Positions 43,118 through 52,151 of a stretch of 52,175 bases of DNA are shown here, in pieces. The translations under genes were made by a program, and so were the position numbers. This stretch comes from Sedimenticola sp. (GTDB taxonomy: Bacteria > Pseudomonadota > Gammaproteobacteria > Chromatiales > Chromatiaceae), in the NCBI GenBank assembly GCA_026196475.1, contig JAPHTA010000017.1, positions 1 to 52,175 on the forward strand, given 5' to 3'. Numbering within the stretch: position 1 is the first letter of the stretch; the number at the start of each line of letters is the position of its first letter. The notes beneath the pieces are model-generated. The model was given only the letters and a program-made list of their open reading frames with translations. It made no database searches and was not told the origin of the DNA.

Positions 43118-44343
43118 GTAAACAAAAGTGCATCTGGTATGTTTCCAAGTATGTCGCCCCGCCAGGAAAAGGCAGTGCTGGGGGGCGTGGATACTTGATC
43201 ATGAAAGAGCTGGCCAGAATGGGGTATCGATCAGTGGTCATAACTTCAGATTCCAACCATCTCGCTGAACCGCCGGTTCTCAGACAACCTTACATGCACC
43301 AGTTATCCGATGGTATGGATCTTTGGTGGGTGCGTACCTTGAAGTATAACGTTGCGAAATCCAGCCGACGAATACTAAGTTGGCTGGACTTCGAATGGCG
43401 TCTTTATAGGATGCCAAAAAAGGATATGCCAGTACCTGATGCAATAATTGTATCAAGCCTATCCTTGCTTACCATTGTAAACGGGTTTCTGCTACGCCGC
43501 CGTTTTGGAAGTCGCCTGGTTTTTGAAATACGAGACATCTGGCCACTCACTCTGACAGAAGAGGGTGGATACAGTATTCGTAATCCTTTTGTTAAGTTTC
43601 TTGGATGGGTTGAGTATCTTGGTTACCGGAAAGCAGATGCAATAGTAGGCACTATGCCTAATCTACGTGAGCATGTTTCGGAAGTATTGAGAGAGGATAA
43701 ATGTACCCACTGCGTACCCATGGGTATAGATACCACGGTCAACGATGATCAAGCAGAACTATCACCGGAGTATGTCGAAAGATACATGTCGTCTGGAAAG
43801 TTCGTTGTAGCGCATGTAGGTACTATTGGAATAACCAACGCGCTAGATACCTTTTTTGAAAGCGCTGCCGCACTAAAGGGCCGTTCTGATATCCACTTCC
43901 TGATAGTCGGAGACGGTGATTTGCGAAAAAAGTATCAGGAAAAGTACGGCAATCTACCTAATCTTACCTTTGGTCCGAAGGTAGAAAAGCAGATGGTACA
44001 GTCTGTATTGGAAAAGTGTGATCTTCTCTATTTTTCCGTTCATAAATCCAAAGTATGGCGTTTTGGCCAATCGCTGAATAAAGTGATTGACTACATGTTA
44101 GCCGGAAAACCGATAATTGCATCCTACTCGGGATTCCCGTCGATGATCAACGAAGCGGAGTGTGGCAGCTACATTCCGCCGGGAGATGCCAGTAGGCTTG
44201 GTGAGGAGATAATCCGATACAGCCGACTTTCAGCTGACGAGAGGGACAGAATCGGGGCTAAAGGTAGTGAATGGCTCAAAAAGAATAGAAACTACGAAAA
44301 GCTGGCTGGGGACTATTTGAAAATTCTTTTCCCTGTCGACTGA
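43114..44343 (+). CDS. WbuB-like GT4 glycosyltransferase
   Basis: This 409-residue GT-B enzyme has the WbuB-type opening IWYVSKYVAPPGKGSAGGRG, followed by VFEIRDIWPLTLTEEGGY and ADAIVGTMPNLREHV. The donor site contains GQSLNKVIDYMLAGKPIIAS, the variant seen in this branch rather than a strict E-x7-E. WbuB-like enzymes usually add a 6-deoxy-amino sugar such as FucNAc as the second residue. The ATG overlaps the upstream stop (ATGA). It lies directly before the pglC-like initiating transferase, so it may add the second sugar to bacillosamine (inference). Confidence 0.85.
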   Translation: MSKQKCIWYVSKYVAPPGKGSAGGRGYLIMKELARMGYRSVVITSDSNHLAEPPVLRQPYMHQLSDGMDLWWVRTLKYNVAKSSRRILSWLDFEWRLYRMPKKDMPVPDAIIVSSLSLLTIVNGFLLRRRFGSRLVFEIRDIWPLTLTEEGGYSIRNPFVKFLGWVEYLGYRKADAIVGTMPNLREHVSEVLREDKCTHCVPMGIDTTVNDDQAELSPEYVERYMSSGKFVVAHVGTIGITNALDTFFESAAALKGRSDIHFLIVGDGDLRKKYQEKYGNLPNLTFGPKVEKQMVQSVLEKCDLLYFSVHKSKVWRFGQSLNKVIDYMLAGKPIIASYSGFPSMINEAECGSYIPPGDASRLGEEIIRYSRLSADERDRIGAKGSEWLKKNRNYEKLAGDYLKILFPVD

Positions 44344-44359
44344 GACAAGCAGGACTGTT

Positions 44360-44971
44360 ATGTTTCATCGTATATTTGATCTCACAGTGGCTGTTCTAGC
44401 GCTGTGCCTATTATCTCCCGTGTTCGGTATATTGGCTTGGCAGGTACGGCGAAAACTGGGTTCCCCAGTATTGTTCAGCCAGGTAAGACCGGGCCTGGGA
44501 GGCAAGCCGTTCAAGATGTACAAGTTCAGAAGCATGACGGATGAGCGCGATACTGATGGAAACAGGCTGCCAGATAGTGAGCGCTTGACTGATTTCGGAC
44601 TATTTTTGCGTTCCACCAGTATGGATGAACTTCCGGAGCTCTGGAACGTCTTGCGAGGTGAAATGAGCCTGGTTGGTCCCAGGCCACTTCTGATGGAGTA
44701 CCTACCTCTCTACACAAAAGAACAGGCTCGGCGACATGAAGTGCGGCCCGGTATTACGGGATGGGCGCAGATAAACGGCAGAAACGCGCTCACCTGGGAG
44801 AAAAAATTTGAACTCGATAGCTGGTATGTAGACAACAGGTCATTTGTTCTCGATATTAAGATACTTCTTGTTACCCTTAGACGAGTTATCTTGAGAGAAG
44901 GTATCAACCAGGAAGGCAATGTAACCATGGAAAAATTCACCGGCAGCAAAAGGAGTGATCTTCGGTCATGA
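44360..44971 (+). CDS. pglC: PglC-like phosphoglycosyl transferase (chain initiation)
   Basis: This 203-residue monotopic transferase moves a phospho-sugar from a UDP-sugar onto undecaprenyl phosphate at the inner membrane. It has an N-terminal re-entrant hydrophobic segment (FDLTVAVLALCLLSPVFGIL) and the KMYKFRSMTDERD motif. The catalytic Asp-Glu pair is in STSMDELPELWNV, followed by GEMSLVGPRPLL and RPGITGWAQINGRN. The short single-domain form is the PglC type rather than WbaP/WcaJ, which carry extra membrane helices. The following genes are pglD- and pglE-like, so diacetylbacillosamine phosphate is the likely first sugar. Confidence 0.9.
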   Translation: MFHRIFDLTVAVLALCLLSPVFGILAWQVRRKLGSPVLFSQVRPGLGGKPFKMYKFRSMTDERDTDGNRLPDSERLTDFGLFLRSTSMDELPELWNVLRGEMSLVGPRPLLMEYLPLYTKEQARRHEVRPGITGWAQINGRNALTWEKKFELDSWYVDNRSFVLDIKILLVTLRRVILREGINQEGNVTMEKFTGSKRSDLRS

Positions 44972-45606
44972 AAAAAGCCCTGTTTATACTGGGTGCGGGT
45001 GGCCACGGCAGGGTTGCAGCCGATTGTGCCGTGGAGATGGGAGACTGGGAGCGTATTGTTTTCCTTGATGATAACCGATGCACCTCCGCAGTTGATGAGC
45101 AGTGGGCGGTTCTAGGATCGCTGGATACAGTATTTGAACTGGCAAAGGAAGACGATGAGGTGTTCGTTGGTATAGGCGATGGGAAAGTCAGGAACCACTG
45201 GATTCAGAGAGTGGCAGAATCAGGGCTAAGCATGGCTACATTGATTCATCCGCGAGCCAATGTTAGCCGATTCAGCAGTATCGGAGATGGATCGATCGTT
45301 GCTGCCGGTGCCTGCGTGAACATTGGTGCGGTTATTGGCCCGGGATGCATTGTGAATACAGGGGCTACAGTAGATCATGATTGCACACTTGGCGCATGTG
45401 TTCATGTATGCCCCGGCGCAAATATAGCCGGTAACGTCGGGATTGAAGAACATAGCTGGATTGGTATCGGAAGTTGCATCAAGCAGGATATCCATGTTGG
45501 AAAAAACGTAATCGTGGGTGCCGGATCGGTAGTCATTAGCGACATACAAGATGGAAAGAAAGTGGCGGGGTCCCCCGCGTCGTCTATTGGAGAAAACGCG
45601 TGCTGA
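44968..45606 (+). CDS. pglD: PglD-like UDP-4-amino-sugar N-acetyltransferase
   Basis: This 212-residue protein has an N-terminal Rossmann-like part (LFILGAGGHGRVAADCAVEM) and a C-terminal left-handed beta-helix with the catalytic His in NTGATVDHDCTLG. This pattern is diagnostic of the NeuD/PglD acetyltransferases, which acetylate the 4-amino group of UDP-bacillosamine using acetyl-CoA. It overlaps pglC by four bases (ATGA) and runs into pglE by seven bases, making a tight pglC-pglD-pglE unit. Confidence 0.92.
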   Translation: MKKALFILGAGGHGRVAADCAVEMGDWERIVFLDDNRCTSAVDEQWAVLGSLDTVFELAKEDDEVFVGIGDGKVRNHWIQRVAESGLSMATLIHPRANVSRFSSIGDGSIVAAGACVNIGAVIGPGCIVNTGATVDHDCTLGACVHVCPGANIAGNVGIEEHSWIGIGSCIKQDIHVGKNVIVGAGSVVISDIQDGKKVAGSPASSIGENAC

Positions 45607-46775
45607 ATACAACGTTTGCTCCCTGGCCCTGTTACACGAAGGAAGAAGCAGATGCTGTTCAAAAAGTACTTCTCTCCAACAAGGTCAACTACTGGACCGG
45701 CGATGAAGGAAGTCTATTTGAAAGGGAATTTGCCAACTGGTGCAAGGTCCAGCATGCCATCGCCGTGGCCAATGGGACCGTCGCCTTGGAGTTGGCCCTC
45801 AGATCTCTCGATATTGGAATAGGCGATGAGGTAATCGTAACGCCACGAACCTTCATCGCCTCCGTGTCCTGTATAGTCAGTGTGGGTGCCACGCCGGTTT
45901 TTGCCGATATAGATCCTGACAGCCAGAATATTACTGCCGAGACGATAGCCCGGGTAGTCACGGATAGAACCCGGGCAATTATCTGCGTACACCTTGCCGG
46001 TTGGCCATGCGACATGGACCCGATAGTAGAGCTCGCCAGAATACATGATCTCTACGTCATCGAGGATTGTGCCCAGGCACATGGTGCCATGTACAAGGGA
46101 CAGCCAGTGGGATCAATAGGAGATGTTGCTGCATGGTCATTTTGCCAGGACAAGATCATGACTACCGGTGGCGAAGGTGGCATGATCACTACAAACGATG
46201 AAAAGTTGTGGAAAAGGGCTTGGGCTTACAAGGATCATGGTAAGAACTATGATCTGGTATTCGATCAGGAACACCCTCCCGGTTTTCGCTGGGTCCACGA
46301 ATCGTTTGGAACCAACTGGCGGCTGACAGAGATGCAGTCGACCATCGGGCGTATTCAGTTGCAACGTATGCCGGAGTGGCATGCGGCACGTCGAAGAAAT
46401 GCAGAAACGATTCGCTCAGTGGCGGAATCGTGCAAAGCCCTTCGGGTTCCCAATGTGCCGGAGTATGTCGAACACGCCTGGTACAAGTGTTATCTCTTTC
46501 TGCGCCCTGAATCTCTTCGTCCGGAGTGGAGCCGGGACCGGGTGGTTCAGGAGATTAGTCGACTTGGAGTGCCTTGCTATTCAGGATCGTGTTCCGAGGT
46601 CTACCTGGAGAAGGCATTTGGCAATAGCGGCATGCGGCCGGTCGATCGACTCCCCGTAGCCCGTGAGTTGGGTGAAACCAGCCTGATGTTCCTGGTTCAT
46701 CCCACGTTGACAGGAGGCGAGATAGAGAAAACCTGTGAGGTGTTCTGCAAGGTGGTAACTCAGGCAAGCATATAG
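45600..46775 (+). CDS. pglE: PglE-like PLP sugar aminotransferase
   Basis: This 391-residue DegT/DnrJ/EryC1 aminotransferase would add the 4-amino group to UDP-4-keto-6-deoxy-GlcNAc. EDCAQAHGAMYKG binds PLP, and the PLP lysine lies in AWSFCQDKIMTTGGEGGM. The GTG start overlaps the pglD stop by seven bases, a reasonable coupling. It has diverged strongly from the wbpE-like gene of the same family at 21722. The dehydratase that makes its substrate is probably the WbpM/PglF-like protein at 48500. Confidence 0.9.
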   Translation: MLNTTFAPWPCYTKEEADAVQKVLLSNKVNYWTGDEGSLFEREFANWCKVQHAIAVANGTVALELALRSLDIGIGDEVIVTPRTFIASVSCIVSVGATPVFADIDPDSQNITAETIARVVTDRTRAIICVHLAGWPCDMDPIVELARIHDLYVIEDCAQAHGAMYKGQPVGSIGDVAAWSFCQDKIMTTGGEGGMITTNDEKLWKRAWAYKDHGKNYDLVFDQEHPPGFRWVHESFGTNWRLTEMQSTIGRIQLQRMPEWHAARRRNAETIRSVAESCKALRVPNVPEYVEHAWYKCYLFLRPESLRPEWSRDRVVQEISRLGVPCYSGSCSEVYLEKAFGNSGMRPVDRLPVARELGETSLMFLVHPTLTGGEIEKTCEVFCKVVTQASI

Positions 46776-46803
46776 CAACGCTTCCACGCCTCACAAACGC
46801 AGT

Positions 46804-48336
46804 GTGAAACGGTCAGGATGCATGGGGTTGCGGCGGAAGCGAAGAGAGTGGCATAGTTTTTTAATCAACGGAATGAACCAAAAAGTGGATAGAAGAACGG
46901 ATTCGAATAGGCCTGTAAGTACAGGCGTTAAAATTCGCCATCACGGCGCGATCGATGGTGTTACAGGATCCTGCCATGAACTCAAGTTACCCGGAGGACA
47001 ATCCCTGTTGATCGACTGTGGCCTGTTCCAGGGTGACGAGGCTGCAGGGCAGGGAGGAAATGAGCGCGACCTGGACATAGAGTTCCCGCTGGACGGAGTG
47101 CTTGGCCTGGTAGTGACCCATGTCCATATCGACCATGTTGGCCGCATACCCTATCTTCTGGCGGCAGGATTTCGTGGGCCCATATTCTGTAGCGAGGCCT
47201 CCGCACTGCTGCTGCCCCTGGTGCTGGAGGATGCATTGAAAGTGGGTTACACTCGCAACGCATCACTTGTCGAGCGGTTTCTGGAGCAGGTGCGTTCCCA
47301 GGTTGTTCCGCTGCCGTTCAAGACGTGGCACCAGGTTGCCTCCGATGTTTCCATAAAACTTCATCCGGCCGGCCATATTCTGGGGTCCGCCTATGTGGAG
47401 GTCAGGATGCCGCCGCCGTCGGTGGAGGCGGTATCAAGGCGCGACTGGCGAGTGGTGTTCTCCGGTGATTTTGGTGCACCCCATACGCCGCTGCTCCCCG
47501 CGCCGAGGCCGCCCTGGCGGGCGGATGTGCTGGTGCTGGAGAGTACCTACGGTGATCGGCTACATGAAGACAGATCACGGCGTCAGATAAGGCTTCAACA
47601 GGTAGTCGAAAAGGCACTGGCCAACCGGGGGACAGTGATCGTTCCGGCTTTTTCCATTGGACGCACCCAAGAGCTGCTGTACGACCTCGAAGGTCTGATC
47701 CACCAAATGGGCAGTCGTGAGGCCGCGAACGATTTGGCCTGGAAAGATCTCGAAATAATTCTTGATTCACCTCTTGCCGCGAAATTCACGGCCAGTTACC
47801 GGAAACTGCGCCACCTCTGGGACAAGGAATCGAAGCAGCGTCTTCGGGGCGGACGTCATCCGCTGGCCTTTGAGCAACTGTATACCGTGGATAGCCATGA
47901 AGAACACCTGCAGACGGTTTCGTACCTTGCCAGTGGCGGGCGGCCTGCCGTTGTGATTGCTGCGGGCGGGATGTGCAGCGGTGGCAGGGTGGTGAACTAC
48001 CTGAAGGCGATGCTGGGTGATCCGTATCATGATGTACTGTTCGTGGGGTACCAGGCGGCAGGAACCCCCGGTCGGGTTATACAGGAATATGGGCCGAAAG
48101 GCGGATATGTCGATCTGGATGGTAAGCGTATTACCATACGCTCGGGTGTGCATACCCTGGGTGGCTACTCCGCCCATGCTGACCAGGCCAGCTTGCTTCG
48201 TTTCGTTCGAGGGATTCGTCACAAGCCCCGGGAGATTCACCTGGTTCATGGCGATGGTCCGGCAAAGCATGAATTGCGAAACAGGTTGCGGGCCATGGTT
48301 CCAGAAGCGGAAGTAACGATACCAGGGACTGGGTGA
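46804..48336 (+). CDS. MBL-fold beta-CASP metallo-hydrolase (RNA-processing type)
   Basis: The core of about 480 residues starts VKIRHHGAIDGVTGSCHEL. It has the metallo-beta-lactamase motif THVHIDHVGRIPYL, HPAGHILGSAYVEV, SGDFGAPHTPLLP and the beta-CASP block VIVPAFSIGRTQELLYDLE, VVIAAGGMCSGGRVVNY and YSAHADQASLLRFV. Such proteins are RNA endo/exonucleases of the CPSF-73/RNase J group. The GTG at 46804 gives a 510-residue protein with an unsupported basic N-terminus; the ATG at 46873 is an equally good or better start. Its place between the pgl genes and a sugar dehydratase has no obvious metabolic reason. Confidence 0.9.
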   Translation: MKRSGCMGLRRKRREWHSFLINGMNQKVDRRTDSNRPVSTGVKIRHHGAIDGVTGSCHELKLPGGQSLLIDCGLFQGDEAAGQGGNERDLDIEFPLDGVLGLVVTHVHIDHVGRIPYLLAAGFRGPIFCSEASALLLPLVLEDALKVGYTRNASLVERFLEQVRSQVVPLPFKTWHQVASDVSIKLHPAGHILGSAYVEVRMPPPSVEAVSRRDWRVVFSGDFGAPHTPLLPAPRPPWRADVLVLESTYGDRLHEDRSRRQIRLQQVVEKALANRGTVIVPAFSIGRTQELLYDLEGLIHQMGSREAANDLAWKDLEIILDSPLAAKFTASYRKLRHLWDKESKQRLRGGRHPLAFEQLYTVDSHEEHLQTVSYLASGGRPAVVIAAGGMCSGGRVVNYLKAMLGDPYHDVLFVGYQAAGTPGRVIQEYGPKGGYVDLDGKRITIRSGVHTLGGYSAHADQASLLRFVRGIRHKPREIHLVHGDGPAKHELRNRLRAMVPEAEVTIPGTG

Positions 48337-48370
48337 ATCGGGCCGTTTATGTGCCTTTGGTGAATTTGCA

Positions 48371-48402
48371 GCGTGGGCACATACAACGTGCACATCCTAC
48401 GG
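48371..48402. repeat. Dispersed palindromic repeat, copy 2
   Basis: The reverse complement of this 32-base segment matches copy 1 at 948-979 at 28 of 32 positions, with differences at repeat positions 8, 11, 21 and 32. It keeps the same CGTTGTWTGTGCCCACG half. It lies in the 163-base gap between the beta-CASP gene and the WbpM-like gene, so both copies sit in short intergenic gaps at the edges of the glycan locus. Confidence 0.6.
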
Positions 48403-48499
48403 TGAGCGGTTTCATCCCCTGCCAGCATTTCAAGGGGGAGTAGGGATAGTGAACCAAGCAGTAATGGGAAACCCAAAATAATTTATCAGGCTGACTACC

Positions 48500-50449
48500 A
48501 TGTTCGAATCCCTGTATAAACGAACCGCCATGCCGGTGCTTTCCCTGCCGCGGTACGCCAAAAGGGGCGTAGCGCTTCTGGTGGACGCCTCGATCTGCGT
48601 GCTGACGGTGTGGATCGCCTATTATCTTCGGTTGGGAGAATTTGTATCACTGGCCGGCCAACCGATGTGGGCGGTGCTGGCGTCACTTGCCCTGGCCCTG
48701 CCCATATTTGTGGTGTCCGGCCTGTACCGGGCAATATTCCGCTACTCGGGCTGGCCCGCCATGCTGGCTGTCACAAGGGCGGTGACCATCTACGGCCTGC
48801 TGTACTCGTCCATTTTTACCGCCATTGGTGTTCCAGGGGTGCCAAGAACCGTTGGCCTGATTCAACCATTATTACTGCTGCTGGTGGTTGGCGGGTCCAG
48901 GGCGCTTGTGCGCTATTGGCTGGGTGGCCTCTACCGCAGCCAGCTACGGCTTGCTTCGCTACCGAAGGCGCTCATCTATGGTGCGGGGAATGCCGGTCGC
49001 CAGCTGGCTTCCGCGATGAGCAACAGCCTGGATATGCGGGTACTGGGGTTCATTGATGATGATGACCGATTGCATGGCCATGTGCTGAACGGGCTCCCCA
49101 TTTATGGCATGGATGATCTGCCGAGCCTGATCGAGACCCGGGGTGTTACCGATGTCCTCCTGGCACTGCCTTCCGTTCAGCGAAAGCGACGCAATGAGAT
49201 TATCGAACAGATACTGAGTTGCCAGGTTGCTGTGCGAACCCTGCCCAGCCTGGGGGATCTGGCCCAGGGCAAGGTATCGGTCACCGATATCAGGGACCTG
49301 GACATCGATGATTTGCTGGGGCGTGAGCCAGTTGCACCCAACCATATCCTGTTGCGAAAAAACGTGGTGGGAAAGGTGGTTCTGGTTACCGGGGCCGGTG
49401 GTTCCATTGGCAGTGAGCTCTGTCGGCAGATCGTAAGGCTCGCGCCATCCACCCTGCTCCTGGTGGAGCAGAGCGAGTTTGCCCTCTATGGATTGCAGCA
49501 CGAGCTGGAAGCCTGGCTGGGTACGCAATCAGATCTTAAAGTTACCTTGATACCCCTGCTTGCCTCGGTCAGGGACGAGGTGCGGATGGGGGAGATCCTC
49601 TCCACCTGGCGACCACAGACGCTCTACCATGCCGCGGCCTACAAGCATGTACCGATGGTGGAGCACAATCCCGCCGAAGGCATCAGGAACAATGTCTATG
49701 GCACCTTGACTACGGCACGGCTGGCTATTGAGCAGGGGATATCCGATTTCGTACTGATCAGTACCGACAAGGCGGTACGCCCCACGAACATCATGGGCGC
49801 AAGCAAACGTCTGGCGGAGATCGTGTTACAGGCGCTAGCGGCGGAGTCAACTTCGACACGCTTCTCCATGGTCAGGTTTGGAAACGTGTTGGGCTCCTCC
49901 GGCTCAGTGGTGCCCAGGTTCCGTCAGCAGATTCGGGATGGCGGGCCGGTCACCGTCACCCATGCGGACATCACCCGTTATTTCATGACCATTCCGGAAG
50001 CGGCCCAGCTGGTAATCCAGGCCGGTGCCATGGCCCGTGGTGGAGACGTTTTCGTGTTGGATATGGGAAAGCCGGTCAAGATCATCGATCTTGCCAGGAG
50101 GATGATCGAACTGTCGGGTCTGAGCGTGTTGGATGAGGCTAACCCGGGTGGGGATATCGAGATCGAGATCACCGGTCTCCGGCCGGGTGAGAAGCTGTAT
50201 GAAGAGCTTCTGATTGGAGACAACCCGGAGGCGACATCTCATCCCCGTATCATGAAGGCGCAGGATGAGTTTCTCCCGTGGCCAGCCCTGGAGGAGAAGC
50301 TGGACACCCTGGTCATTGCGCTGAACGTGAACGATGTCGATCTGATCAGAACCCTGCTGGGACAGTTGGTGCCGGGCTATATCCCGGAAAAAAGCATTGT
50401 CGACTGGGTCTACCTGGAGCAGCAGGCAGAGGCTGATAGAAGTGTTTAG
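48500..50449 (+). CDS. pglF: WbpM/PglF-type UDP-GlcNAc 4,6-dehydratase (membrane-anchored)
   Basis: This 649-residue nucleotide-sugar dehydratase has four N-terminal transmembrane helices, a Rossmann CoA-binding-like middle domain (LIYGAGNAGRQLASAM) and a C-terminal extended SDR domain. The SDR domain has the NAD motif VTGAGGSIGSELCRQI, the active-site STDKAVRPTNIMGASKR (Met and Lys of the WbpM/FlaA1 class, Tyr replaced) and MVRFGNVLGSSGSVVPRF. It makes UDP-4-keto-6-deoxy-GlcNAc, the substrate of PglE or of FucNAc/QuiNAc routes. The pgl genes just upstream make the bacillosamine route the likely use, though the enzyme may also feed the WbuB-added sugar. Confidence 0.9.
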   Translation: MFESLYKRTAMPVLSLPRYAKRGVALLVDASICVLTVWIAYYLRLGEFVSLAGQPMWAVLASLALALPIFVVSGLYRAIFRYSGWPAMLAVTRAVTIYGLLYSSIFTAIGVPGVPRTVGLIQPLLLLLVVGGSRALVRYWLGGLYRSQLRLASLPKALIYGAGNAGRQLASAMSNSLDMRVLGFIDDDDRLHGHVLNGLPIYGMDDLPSLIETRGVTDVLLALPSVQRKRRNEIIEQILSCQVAVRTLPSLGDLAQGKVSVTDIRDLDIDDLLGREPVAPNHILLRKNVVGKVVLVTGAGGSIGSELCRQIVRLAPSTLLLVEQSEFALYGLQHELEAWLGTQSDLKVTLIPLLASVRDEVRMGEILSTWRPQTLYHAAAYKHVPMVEHNPAEGIRNNVYGTLTTARLAIEQGISDFVLISTDKAVRPTNIMGASKRLAEIVLQALAAESTSTRFSMVRFGNVLGSSGSVVPRFRQQIRDGGPVTVTHADITRYFMTIPEAAQLVIQAGAMARGGDVFVLDMGKPVKIIDLARRMIELSGLSVLDEANPGGDIEIEITGLRPGEKLYEELLIGDNPEATSHPRIMKAQDEFLPWPALEEKLDTLVIALNVNDVDLIRTLLGQLVPGYIPEKSIVDWVYLEQQAEADRSV

Positions 50450-50503
50450 GCTCCGCTCCCGTTTCATATCGACAGGTAGACAGGGTGTGCCTCAATTATC
50501 CTT

Positions 50504-51760
50504 ATGAGGTCGCTATACATCATATTGCTGTTTCTCGGGCTGCCGCTCGCCCTGCTGCGCCTCTACCTGCGGAGTCTGAAGAACCCTGCCTACCGTGAGC
50601 GCGTTTCCGAGCGTTTCGGGCTGATACCGACTCCCGAATTGCAGCAGAGTCTCTGGCTGCACACCGTCTCCGTGGGTGAGACCCAGGCAGCGGAACCCCT
50701 GGTACGCCGACTGCAGAAGCACTTTCCCGATCTCCCTATTGTGATCACCACCACCACACCCACCGGGGCCGACCGGGTTGAAAAGCTGTTCGGTGATTCG
50801 GTGATACATCTCTATTTTCCCTATGATCTGCCTTTTGCCGTGCGGCGCTTTCTCGACAGGATCAACCCCAGGCTCCTGGTGATGATGGAGACCGAGGTGT
50901 GGCCGAATCTGCTGGCGCTCTGTGAGCAGCGGGGAATTCCGGCCATACTGGCCAATGCCCGGATGTCGGAGAAGTCCGCCAAAGGCTACGCGCGACTGGG
51001 GGAGTTTTCCCGACAGACCTTTGCCAGCATCTCGATGGTGGCGGCCCAGTCGCCGGCGGATGCGGAGCGCTTCCTGGGGTTGGGTGTCCTGCCGGACCGG
51101 GTTCGGGTAACCGGCAGCATCAAGTTTGACGTCAGGCTGCCGGCGAGCCTGCAAGAGCAGGCGGAGGCGCTACGCCGAGGCTGGGCCGGGCGGCCGGTCT
51201 GGGTGGCGGCGAGCACCCGGGACGGGGAGGATGAGCAGGTACTGGAGGCCCATAGAAGGATACTCAGGGACCTGCCGCAGACATTGCTGGTGCTGGTTCC
51301 CCGGCACCCGGAGCGTTTCGACCGGGTGGCCCAGTTGTGCCGGCGGGAAGGGTTTTCCGTTGAACGGCGCTCTGTAGAGGCCTTCTGCAGTCCCGAAACC
51401 CAGGTTTTTCTGGGCGACACCATGGGGGAGTTGCCCCAGTTCCTCGCCGCGGCCGACGTGGCGTTTGTTGGCGGCAGCCTGGTGGCCACCGGTGGCCACA
51501 ATGTGCTGGAGCCCGCGGCCCTGGGTCTTCCGGTGGTGTTTGGTCCCCACATGTTCAACTTCGCCATGGCCAGCCGGATGCTCCTAGCGGAGGGGGCGGC
51601 GCGACAGGTCGCCCGCTCTTCCGAGCTGGCGGAAGTGGTCCTCGAGTGGTTATCCGATGCCAGTCTGCGGGCCCGGTTCGGGGAGCGGGGCTTGCAGGTG
51701 GTGGAGGCCAACCGGGGGGCGCTGGACCGGCTCTACGATATTGTCAGTGAGCGGCTCTGA
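50504..51760 (+). CDS. waaA: 3-deoxy-D-manno-octulosonic acid (Kdo) transferase
   Basis: This 418-residue inner-membrane-anchored GT30 enzyme adds Kdo from CMP-Kdo to lipid IVA. It has an N-terminal hydrophobic anchor (SLYIILLFLGLPLALLRLYL), the conserved Glu in LHTVSVGETQAAEPLVRRL, VMMETEVWPNLLALC and the C-terminal FVGGSLVATGGHNVLEPAAL. It lies beyond the polysaccharide operon, on the opposite flank from the msbA/lpxL genes, so the lipid A/Kdo genes bracket the exchangeable cassette. Confidence 0.93.
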   Translation: MRSLYIILLFLGLPLALLRLYLRSLKNPAYRERVSERFGLIPTPELQQSLWLHTVSVGETQAAEPLVRRLQKHFPDLPIVITTTTPTGADRVEKLFGDSVIHLYFPYDLPFAVRRFLDRINPRLLVMMETEVWPNLLALCEQRGIPAILANARMSEKSAKGYARLGEFSRQTFASISMVAAQSPADAERFLGLGVLPDRVRVTGSIKFDVRLPASLQEQAEALRRGWAGRPVWVAASTRDGEDEQVLEAHRRILRDLPQTLLVLVPRHPERFDRVAQLCRREGFSVERRSVEAFCSPETQVFLGDTMGELPQFLAAADVAFVGGSLVATGGHNVLEPAALGLPVVFGPHMFNFAMASRMLLAEGAARQVARSSELAEVVLEWLSDASLRARFGERGLQVVEANRGALDRLYDIVSERL

Positions 51761-51890
51761 GGACGTTTTCTGGATTGCCGGTCCGAGTCGGAAAATTCCT
51801 ACCCGATTTGTTGCGATTGTCGCTATCGTTAATCCTAACGGCTGGCTAGGATGCACATTCCTTTAATCATCTCGTACAAGGAGTGTCACG

Positions 51891-52151
51891 ATGAACGTTC
51901 TGAAATCACTGTTGCTGTCTGTTCTGCTGCTTTCCCCCCTGGCGGTTCTGGCCGCTCCGGTCAATATCAACACCGCCTCGGCGGACCAGTTGGCGACATC
52001 GCTCAAGGGCGTGGGGGAGAGCAAGGCCCAGGCGATTGTCGACTACCGTACCCAGCATGGTGCCTTCAAGAAAGCGGATGACCTGGCCCAGGTCAAGGGT
52101 ATCGGGGAGCGGACAGTGGAACTGAATCGCCAGGATATCCTCCTGGATTGA
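51891..52151 (+). CDS. ComEA-like helix-hairpin-helix protein
   Basis: This 86-residue secreted or periplasmic DNA-binding protein has a signal peptide (KSLLLSVLLLSPLAVLAAP, cleavage likely after ALA-like VLA-A). Two helix-hairpin-helix motifs follow: VNINTASADQLATSLKGVG and FKKADDLAQVKGIGERTVE. ComEA-type proteins bind incoming DNA in natural transformation; short forms like this are common in gammaproteobacteria. A strong AAGGAG ribosome binding site precedes the ATG. Whether it serves competence here is not shown. Confidence 0.9.
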   Translation: MNVLKSLLLSVLLLSPLAVLAAPVNINTASADQLATSLKGVGESKAQAIVDYRTQHGAFKKADDLAQVKGIGERTVELNRQDILLD

